5,069 bases of DNA from D2472 sp964444385 (GTDB taxonomy: Bacteria; Pseudomonadota; Gammaproteobacteria; Magnimaribacterales; D2472), in the NCBI GenBank assembly GCA_964444385.1, contig CAYUHD010000070.1, positions 1-5,069 on the forward strand. Direction: 5' to 3'. A program made the position numbers and the translations under genes. The notes under the pieces were generated by a model. That model made no database searches and was not told where the DNA came from. It saw only the letters and a list, made by a program, of their open reading frames with translations. Shown one piece after another: positions 1-5,069 of the stretch. The number at the start of each line of letters is the position of its first letter. Position 1 is the first letter of the stretch.

Positions 1-813
1 ATTTTTTATTCCTTCAAGGACTCCAATGACGTTCCCATATTCGCGATTATCGTTATATTGACCTGTTATACCAGCTAGCTTAAGCCTTTGATTTATGCCC
101 TTAACAATTTCTGAGAGGTAAGATGTTCTTCCGGTGAAACAGGCTTTGTCTGATCCTATTAAGAATGCATTAAGATAAGCAATTGTACCAATAACCTCTC
201 CAATCATATTGCATAATGCCGCTGCAGTATTTTCCATCGTATCAGCAGAAGTATTAATTGCTTGACCAAAATTAACAGCAGTAATTTCAGGTGAAAGGTT
301 ACCTATTTTGTTCACCACATCACCAATTAATAAATCAAGCTCATCTCTAGATCCTTTCGCTCCAAATTCATTTATTTCGAATCCTTTAGAGTTTTTAAAT
401 AGTAGGGAACCTAGACCCTCGAGCATGCCACCTCCAACTGCAATGCCGCCCAGATGATTAAAATCATTACCTTGAACTTGAACACAAGCAGTTCCAGTGC
501 CAGCACTAACAACAAGAGCGGATTCATTTTTGATGCCATATAATTTTTTTGCACCAATGCCGATTGCTTCAATTTCATTAATCTTGATAATTTTTATTCC
601 ATCTAACGAATCATCTAGATCAGATGATTTTCCACCTGTAACCCCAATTATTTTTATACCAGAAGTCTCAATATTATATTTTTTTAAGATGTCCTTAATG
701 GAATCAGAGTTCATTTTGGAAGGTTTGGAGGGAGCACTATAGAACATAGTTTCATTTTTATCTGAAACAGCTATATCAGTATTAGATATTCCAAAATCTA
801 TTGCAACAAGCAT
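1..813 (-). CDS. coaW: Type II pantothenate kinase (CoaW/Fumble family), 3' end cut by window edge
   Basis: Predicted to phosphorylate pantothenate with ATP, the first committed step of coenzyme A synthesis, in the cytoplasm. My translation gives 271 residues with no stop before the left edge. Staphylococcus aureus CoaW is about 267 residues, so only a few codons are missing. Visible family features: an N-terminal ASKHA phosphate-binding strand (VAIDFGISNTD, residues 3-13), TGG at 59-61, a glutamate (E80, in INEIEAIG) where the S. aureus enzyme has its catalytic Glu70, SAGTGTA at 103-109, LGGIAVGGGMLEGLGSLL at 121-138, AVNFGQA at 179-185, IGEVIG at 204-209 and a C-terminal GVLEG. Two oddities: the usual GGT of the first loop is GIS, and the position I align with S. 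aureus Arg113 is His120. ATG at 813 is chosen because it places the phosphate loop at the N-terminus. It lies 6 bp after the peptidase stop with no clear Shine-Dalgarno sequence, so expression probably relies on coupling. A BadF-type sugar kinase is the main alternative, but the motif order fits CoaW better. Confidence 0.82.
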   Translation of the reverse strand, partial: MLVAIDFGISNTDIAVSDKNETMFYSAPSKPSKMNSDSIKDILKKYNIETSGIKIIGVTGGKSSDLDDSLDGIKIIKINEIEAIGIGAKKLYGIKNESALVVSAGTGTACVQVQGNDFNHLGGIAVGGGMLEGLGSLLFKNSKGFEINEFGAKGSRDELDLLIGDVVNKIGNLSPEITAVNFGQAINTSADTMENTAAALCNMIGEVIGTIAYLNAFLIGSDKACFTGRTSYLSEIVKGINQRLKLAGITGQYNDNREYGNVIGVLEGIKN

Positions 814-819
814 ATTTAT

Positions 820-3213
820 TTAATTATGAGACGTAATTTTTTTATTTCTGTTTAGCAGATCCTGCATTAAATTTTTGGGATTGCTTCTAGATGCACGCGG
901 CTTTAATCTAGCAGGAACTAATCGAGTGGGGTAGTAATTATTTTCAATCTCTGTGTCACCAATTTCCCAGTAAGGATCTATTACCGCTTGAGTAATTCTT
1001 ACTTTAGAGCGTTTTAACCAACGAGTTTTGTTAGAATTTTTTCTCCAAATTTCTACTGGTATTCTTATAAGCTCTTTCTTGCCATCTTCATATGTCAGTT
1101 CAAGAGGTATCGGCATAATTAATCCACCTCTATTAGAGAATTCAAAAATATAATAATCTTCCTCTTTTGCCAGAGCTTCAACTAACGCTTTCTTTTTCCA
1201 TTCAGGGTTACTGTCATTTTTATCAAATAAGTCATCTAGAATTTCCTCATAGTCTCTCATTTCCCTATCTGAAGGGGTGAACTCATCATATTCGTCGTAA
1301 ATATCTAATAACTCAGGTCTAGCCTTAACTCTTGTTTTAATTCCAGAGGTTTCATTCCTATTATCATGAAGAATTTCTGGTTCACTCTGAAAATCTATAC
1401 GGTCTTTAGCTAAATCAATTTGAGGATTGAGAGTATCCAATGATGCAATATGTATATTCTCTAAAGCTATATCAACATGATCTGTGCTATAAAACCAACC
1501 TCTCCAGAACCAATCTAAATCAACACCAGAAGCCTCTTCCATGGTTCTGAAGAAATCATAGGGAGTTGGCCTTTTGAATTTCCAACGTAGAGAATATTCT
1601 CTAAAAGCTTGGTCAAATAATTCTCTCCCTAAAATTGTCTCGCGGAGAACAACTAGAGCGGTAGCCGGTTTTGCATAGGCATTATTTCCAAATTGTAATA
1701 ACGATTCTGAATTAGTCATGATTGGAACTTGAGAACTGCTGGCCATATAGTCTGTTATCCACCTTGGCTCACCTCTATCAGAGCGATAGTTAATGTCCCA
1801 TTCTTGCTCAGCTAGATATTGCAAAAATGTGTTCAGGCCTTCATCCATCCAGGTCCATTGTCTTTCATCCGAATTAACTATCATTGGAAAATAGATATGC
1901 CCAATTTCGTGAATTACTACTCCAATAAGGAATTCCTTTTCACTTCTAGAATATGTCCTTGTTCCATCATCTTCTAATTCAGTTCTAGGGCCATTGAAGG
2001 TGATCATGGGGTATTCCATGCCACCAACTGGACCATTTATACTTTGGGCTGTTGGGTAAGGGTAATCAAAAGAATATTTTGAATAGACCTCCATCGTATG
2101 CATCACCGCTTCTGTTGAATATTTTGACCATAAAGGTTCTCCTTCATTTGGGTAAAAGGACATAGCCATAACTAGGGGATTTTCGTTTGAATCTTGCTTA
2201 AAACCAGCAGCATCCCAAATAAACTTTCTAGAGCTTGCCCACGCAAAGTCTCGAACATTCTCTGCTTTAAATGACCAAGTTTTATAGGCTGAGTTTTTTT
2301 CTAGTTCATTTTCATAGGCCTCTTTAGGAGTGACAATGAATATAGGTTTAGATGATTTTTTTGCCTTTATAATTCTTCTTTTTTGAACGGCACTAAGGAC
2401 ATCATCTTCATTTTGCAGGGTGCCGGTTGCGGCAACTATATGATCAGCGGGAACAGTAATATCAACTTCAAAATCTCCAAATTCAAGTGTAAATTCACCA
2501 TTACCTATAAACTCTTTGTTATGCCAGCCCTCATAATCACTAAATACAGTTATGCGCGGATACCATTGTGCTAATAAAAAGATATCATTTCCATCTGCAA
2601 AAGTTTCATATCCATTCCTTGCTCTGACCGCATTTTCCTCTACTAAAGCATACGCCCAATCAATCATAAGTTTGGTTGATTCTCCCGTTCCTAAAGGCTC
2701 ATCAAGATTTATTCGAACATGCGTACCAACAAGATTTGTTTGAGCATGCTTTCCATTCACTTTAATAGATAGTTCCTGGAATCCGCCATCAAAGTTATCC
2801 ATGAAATTTTGGCTTCGCAATGTTGAGAAATCCACACTCTTATTTCCACCCCACCAAGGTTGAGTGAGGTTATTTATTGAGTTCTTATCAAATATATTTT
2901 GATCTAATTGCAACCAAATATAATTTAACTTTAGAGGTGAATTATTTGTGTATGTTATAACTTCTGAGCCTTTAACGCTTCGTGCTGTCTCATCAAGTTT
3001 GATTTTTATTTTATAGTTAGCTCTTTGTTGCCAATAAGTTGGCCCTGGTTCTCCCGTGGCAGGTCTGTTTAAATTTGGAGAAGGGAATACCTCATCCAGT
3101 TGTCTGAATTTATCTTCAAACGATCCCTTAGATTGGTCGATTTGTGAAAGGGAGTAATTACTAAATGCAATTATGGCAATAGCAAAAAAAAACTTATTGT
3201 TTAGATTGATCAT
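820..3213 (-). CDS. Exported M1-family zinc metallopeptidase (gluzincin), 797 aa
   Basis: Predicted to hydrolyse peptides outside the cytoplasm (periplasm or outside). A signal peptide is visible: Lys7, a hydrophobic core at residues 8-17 and a likely cut after SLS (23), before Gln24. An N-terminal beta domain covers roughly residues 65-250. The catalytic domain has HEIGH at 435-439 and the third zinc ligand Glu458 in MDEG, which gives HEXXH-X18-E, the M1 signature. The substrate-recognition motif, GAMEN in classical aminopeptidases, is GGMEY (397-401), followed by PMITF. Tyr513 in NAYAKPA is the likely transition-state tyrosine. A WFWRGWFYS motif (568-576) and a C-terminal beta region with GGLIMPIPLEL and PVEIWR match the large secreted M1 proteins of about 800 residues in Gram-negative bacteria. 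The open frame extends to an ATG at 3345, but that start would bury the signal peptide behind 44 basic residues. ATG 3213 has GAGGAAG upstream and overlaps the preceding gene by 20 bp. Substrate and exact aminopeptidase activity are unknown. Confidence 0.93.
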   Translation of the reverse strand: MINLNNKFFFAIAIIAFSNYSLSQIDQSKGSFEDKFRQLDEVFPSPNLNRPATGEPGPTYWQQRANYKIKIKLDETARSVKGSEVITYTNNSPLKLNYIWLQLDQNIFDKNSINNLTQPWWGGNKSVDFSTLRSQNFMDNFDGGFQELSIKVNGKHAQTNLVGTHVRINLDEPLGTGESTKLMIDWAYALVEENAVRARNGYETFADGNDIFLLAQWYPRITVFSDYEGWHNKEFIGNGEFTLEFGDFEVDITVPADHIVAATGTLQNEDDVLSAVQKRRIIKAKKSSKPIFIVTPKEAYENELEKNSAYKTWSFKAENVRDFAWASSRKFIWDAAGFKQDSNENPLVMAMSFYPNEGEPLWSKYSTEAVMHTMEVYSKYSFDYPYPTAQSINGPVGGMEYPMITFNGPRTELEDDGTRTYSRSEKEFLIGVVIHEIGHIYFPMIVNSDERQWTWMDEGLNTFLQYLAEQEWDINYRSDRGEPRWITDYMASSSQVPIMTNSESLLQFGNNAYAKPATALVVLRETILGRELFDQAFREYSLRWKFKRPTPYDFFRTMEEASGVDLDWFWRGWFYSTDHVDIALENIHIASLDTLNPQIDLAKDRIDFQSEPEILHDNRNETSGIKTRVKARPELLDIYDEYDEFTPSDREMRDYEEILDDLFDKNDSNPEWKKKALVEALAKEEDYYIFEFSNRGGLIMPIPLELTYEDGKKELIRIPVEIWRKNSNKTRWLKRSKVRITQAVIDPYWEIGDTEIENNYYPTRLVPARLKPRASRSNPKNLMQDLLNRNKKITSHN

Positions 3214-3403
3214 CAACTTCCTCAGCTTGACCTTCAATAATTTTTGAGCCATCTTTATTCTGCTGAACATCTGGTTTGCGTTTTGCGCCCCACTTGATGC
3301 GATCATCTCGATCCATCTGTTTTTTTGACGCCTTAATTTTGCCAAGATTCATAAAAATAAAGAGTGATAAGACAGCAAGCAGGCCGAAGAGAACAGTATT
3401 CAT
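3194..3403 (-). CDS. Small single-pass membrane protein of unknown function, 69 aa
   Basis: I do not recognise a family. The protein opens with one hydrophobic helix (about residues 3-19, core LFGLLAVLSLFIFM). A strongly basic stretch follows (K22, K24, K27, K28, then RDDR), and then a hydrophilic, probably disordered tail rich in K, D, E and Q. By the positive-inside rule the N-terminus would be outside and the tail in the cytoplasm. The ATG lies one base after the TAA stop of the Bax inhibitor-like gene (TAA-A-ATG), and its own stop lies 20 bp inside the M1 peptidase gene. Sitting between two coupled genes with no spare sequence argues that it is really translated. Upstream of the ATG there is only a weak purine-rich stretch, so translation is probably by re-initiation. 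It could help assemble or regulate either neighbour, but nothing in the sequence shows this. Confidence 0.7.
   Translation of the reverse strand: MNTVLFGLLAVLSLFIFMNLGKIKASKKQMDRDDRIKWGAKRKPDVQQNKDGSKIIEGQAEEVDDQSKQ
3217..3223 (-). promoter_or_regulatory. Ribosome binding site that fixes the M1 peptidase start
   Basis: On the minus strand GAGGAAG stands just before ATG 3213, with 5 bases between the AGGA core and the start codon. It lies inside the coding end of the 69-residue upstream gene, so ribosomes finishing that gene would be at the peptidase start. This supports 3213 over the longer in-frame start at 3345. Confidence 0.6.
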
Positions 3404-3404
3404 T

Positions 3405-4145
3405 TTATCTACTTCTAAGTTTCATAAGTAGGCGTAATATTTCTATATATAACCAAACCAAAGTAACCATGAGTGAGAAAGCTCCATACCATTCCATATA
3501 TTTTGGTAGCCCTTGTTCAGCGCCTTCTTCAATAAAATCAAAATCTAAAACAAGATTGAGTGCTGCTATGCCTACAACGAATAGAGAAAAGCCAATACCA
3601 AAAAGCCCATTGGAATGAATAAATCCTATACCTGAGCCAAAGAAGGACATGATAAAGCTCACTAAGTACAGGACGAAAATACCCATGGTTGCTGAAACAA
3701 TCATTAATCTAAAATTTTCAGTCGGTTTAATAATTCCACTTTTATAGCAAAATAGTAAAGAGGCAAGAATTCCAAAGGTCAGTCCAATAGCTTGAATACC
3801 AATTCCAGGATATTGCATTTCAGCAAAAACTGTAATACCTCCAAGGGCTATACCTTCAAAAGCTGCATAAAAAGGTGCAGTAGCGCCTGCTTTAGTAGGA
3901 CTCCTAAAAATTGTTACAAATGCAAGAATAGTCCCTATTATCAGCCCCGGTATTGTTAAAGCTGGAACATTCCAGCCAACAAATGCTCCGCTAAAACACA
4001 AAGCAAGCAAGATAGCTGTTTTATTTACAGCGCCATCAAGCGTCATACGTTCAGCTTGAGGCAGAGCTCCGGTATTTTCAAAATTTCTAGAAAAAGCTGG
4101 ATTTCCAGATCTACCAAAAGTGTTTAAAGCAGAGTGTTTAGACAT
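3405..4145 (-). CDS. Bax inhibitor-1/YccA-family integral membrane protein, 246 aa
   Basis: Inner-membrane protein of the TMBIM/BI-1 superfamily. Characterised relatives act in calcium/proton leak and stress homeostasis (BsYetJ) or modulate FtsH proteolysis (E. coli YccA). The role here is inferred from family only. After a soluble N-terminus with the SGNPAF motif (13-18) and MTLDGAVNKTA (34-44), typical of the prokaryotic BaxI_1 subgroup rather than YccA itself, there are seven hydrophobic segments at about 41-58, 63-81, 92-109, 115-135, 147-170, 180-201 and 219-241. The acidic cluster DFDFIEEG (201-208) between helices 6 and 7, followed by YMEWYGAFSLMVTLVWLY, is the conserved C-terminal signature. 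The aspartates probably correspond to the di-aspartyl pH sensor region described in YetJ. The ATG at 4145 has an AGGAG 7 bases upstream. The length is normal for the family. The gene appears to lead the operon that continues with the small membrane protein, the M1 peptidase and the pantothenate kinase. Confidence 0.92.
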   Translation of the reverse strand: MSKHSALNTFGRSGNPAFSRNFENTGALPQAERMTLDGAVNKTAILLALCFSGAFVGWNVPALTIPGLIIGTILAFVTIFRSPTKAGATAPFYAAFEGIALGGITVFAEMQYPGIGIQAIGLTFGILASLLFCYKSGIIKPTENFRLMIVSATMGIFVLYLVSFIMSFFGSGIGFIHSNGLFGIGFSLFVVGIAALNLVLDFDFIEEGAEQGLPKYMEWYGAFSLMVTLVWLYIEILRLLMKLRSR

Positions 4146-4152
4146 GAATTAT

Positions 4153-4157
4153 CTCCT
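4153..4157 (-). promoter_or_regulatory. Ribosome binding site of the Bax inhibitor-like gene
   Basis: Minus-strand AGGAG lies 7 bases before ATG 4145. It is the best Shine-Dalgarno sequence in the window and fits this gene being the first of the coupled group. Confidence 0.65.
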
Positions 4158-4169
4158 GTGTAAAAAGTC

Positions 4170-4199
4170 ATTATGAATTATTTATGGCCTCATAGACAA
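4170..4199 (-). promoter_or_regulatory. Candidate sigma-70 promoter for the four-gene operon
   Basis: In the 63-bp spacer the minus strand has TTGTCT (4199-4194), an 18-base spacer and CATAAT (4175-4170). These match the -35 consensus at 4 of 6 bases and the -10 consensus at 5 of 6. Transcription would start near 4163 and give a short leader that includes the AGGAG. The region is AT-rich, so chance matches are easy, and read-through from the cytochrome gene is equally possible because no terminator is visible. Confidence 0.3.
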
Positions 4200-4208
4200 A
4201 TTTAAAGA

Positions 4209-4750
4209 CTAGAGTTTATTTATCCAATCTGTAATCAGCTTGATGCCCGCTTCATCTGCTAAAGCTCTACCAGATTCCGGCATCATAATGCCTGGATCCA
4301 GTGATTTCATCCTATAAAGCATAATTGAATTATCGGGATGACCAGGAACAATAGAATATTCTAGATTTCCACTTGCGCGACCAGCCGCTACTGGTTTTTT
4401 ATATATTCCAAGTTGTTCCTGATCTTTTTCAGTAAAATTTAAATATAACCCTGTAGTATCAGCAGAACCTCCTGGTATATGACAATGGCCACAATTAATA
4501 TCGAGATAGGCTCTGGCCCGATCTTCTAATGAAGCATTTACATCAGCGTAATTAGATATCGATGTTGTATCAATATTTTCATCAATCCAGCCTAATGCTG
4601 CCCAATACAACAATTGATTCATTTCCCCAGATTCATATTCGATTAGTTTATTCATGTTTCTTGCCTTTGGACCAATTAGAGTTATCTCCTTGTCAACTTG
4701 ATGGCATTCTTTACATTGATTGGTATTTGGGACTTTGTACCTAACTTGTC
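4209..4750 (-). CDS. C-terminal part of an SO2930-type diheme c-type cytochrome
   Basis: From the gap edge to the TAG stop, 179 residues can be read (first full codon at 4748). Two haem-attachment motifs are present: CKECH (residues 12-16) and CGHCH (86-90). Both haems would be attached covalently in the periplasm. GIMMPESGR (153-161) offers candidate axial methionines. VPNTNQCKECH followed about 70 residues later by AYLDINCGHCHIPGG is characteristic of the SO2930-family diheme cytochromes, which are thought to carry electrons in the periplasm; the partner is not known from this sequence. The fragment's start is lost in the N run. It is in a different frame from the coding sequence on the other side of the gap and repeats a segment found there, so the two pieces may not belong to one gene. 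A 63-bp spacer separates it from the Bax inhibitor-like gene. Confidence 0.85.
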
Positions 4751-4760
4751 NNNNNNNNNN
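4751..4760. other. Assembly gap of ten Ns
   Basis: A run of exactly ten Ns, typical of a scaffolding placeholder of unknown true length. Coding frames on the two sides differ: minus-strand codons start at positions of remainder 2 modulo 3 on the left of the gap and remainder 0 on the right. The length therefore cannot be literal if one gene spans it. Confidence 0.97.
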
Positions 4761-5069
4761 GGTTTTGATTGGGTGCTCGATATCGAACATCTATCATTTT
4801 TCCCTCTGAGTTAATAAAAGTTGTATGTATGGTTGCTCCAGCTATTGCTCTTCTAGCATCAGTTTGCTCTGTATTCCAGACATAACTTATAGCTTTCCAG
4901 CCGTCATTAGCATTAATTAAAAGGCGAGTCTCAAGCAATTGCTTGTCTATAGGGCCATTTTCATTAAGGTAGGCAAAGGTCTTAATAAGAGTTGATCCAA
5001 CTGGAAAAATAAATACTTTATTTTTTACATAACCTAATTTCTGCCCATCAGGAACATAAACAAAACGTA
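4761..5069 (-). CDS. Middle part of an SO2930-type cytochrome c, both ends missing
   Basis: An open frame from the right edge to the gap gives 102 residues. The start codon lies outside the window, and the ATG at 4938 is internal because coding continues upstream of it. RFVYVPDGQK (1-10), VFIFPVGSTLIKTF (18-31), LLETRLL (44-50), DGWKAISYVWNTEQTDA (55-71) and AGATI (76-80) match the region before the first haem in SO2930-family diheme cytochromes. In that region an ETRLL...GW...Y.WN..QTDA pattern leads to Y..PN.NQC..CH. The fragment ends at DVRYRAPNQN (93-102), exactly where QCxxCH should follow. No haem motif is left on this side. The product would be exported by a signal peptide that is not visible here. 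It may be the front part of the gene whose rear is at 4209-4750, or of a close homologue of it. Confidence 0.8.

Noticed and set aside
497..742. Plus-strand open frame of 81 codons
   Set aside because: It lies entirely inside the pantothenate kinase gene on the other strand, whose motifs are clear, and its translation shows no recognisable domain.
2383..2743. Two overlapping 63-codon plus-strand frames
   Set aside because: Both are antisense to the N-terminal beta domain of the M1 peptidase and resemble no protein family.
3364..3618. Plus-strand frame of 84 codons across the junction of the Bax inhibitor-like and small membrane protein genes
   Set aside because: It is antisense to the conserved last helices of the Bax inhibitor-like protein. 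There is no ribosome binding site or domain support.
4181..4196. Possible hairpin TATG-GCCT-CATA between the cytochrome and the Bax inhibitor-like gene
   Set aside because: The stem is only four base pairs with no T-tract, too weak for a terminator.
4562..4744. Plus-strand frame of 60 codons
   Set aside because: It is antisense to the region containing the CKECH haem motif of the cytochrome and has no support of its own.
4751..4790. Start of the C-terminal cytochrome piece at ATG 4790, upstream of the gap
   Set aside because: The codons between 4790 and the Ns are a shadow frame of the conserved VRYRAPNQN segment, which is read in another frame. Real coding of this piece begins only at the gap edge.
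4741..4938. Separate 65-residue protein starting at ATG 4938 and running through the Ns
   Set aside because: Coding with strong family resemblance continues upstream to the window edge, so 4938 is an internal methionine, and the last codons are an artefact of reading through Ns.

Overview
The window is AT-rich and gene-dense, from a Gram-negative bacterium. All five recognisable genes lie on the minus strand, so they read from the right edge to the left. A secreted M1 metallopeptidase, a periplasmic-type diheme cytochrome c of the SO2930 kind and clear AGGA-type ribosome binding sites would fit an uncultivated aquatic or marine gammaproteobacterium. The same gene families also occur in Bacteroidota and other marine phyla, so the lineage is an inference only.

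Layout in transcription order. (1) Positions 5069-4209 hold a diheme c-type cytochrome. It is cut by the window edge and interrupted by ten Ns at 4751-4760. The two sides of the gap do not form one simple gene: both carry the same family segment (VRYxxPNxN), in different sequence and in different frames. The join is therefore probably a scaffolding error or hides a tandem paralogue. (2) A 63-bp spacer follows, with a plausible promoter and a strong ribosome binding site. (3) Positions 4145-3405 encode a seven-helix Bax inhibitor-1/YccA-type membrane protein. (4) One base after its stop lies a 69-residue single-pass membrane protein of unknown function (3403-3194). (5) The last 20 bp of that gene overlap the start of a 797-residue exported M1-family zinc metallopeptidase (3213-820). 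(6) Six bases after its stop begins a type II pantothenate kinase (813 to the left edge), which looks complete except for its last few codons.

Genes 3 to 6 are packed with gaps of +1, -20 and +6 bp, so they very probably form one translationally coupled transcript. The functions are mixed: membrane ion/stress homeostasis, an unknown membrane protein, extracytoplasmic peptide hydrolysis and the first step of coenzyme A synthesis. No obvious single pathway links them. There is no intergenic stretch over 100 bp, and I saw no RNA gene, CRISPR array, mobile element or convincing terminator. I did not find a new multi-gene system. The points most worth attention are the inconsistent gap, the small coupled membrane protein, and the divergent type II pantothenate kinase.
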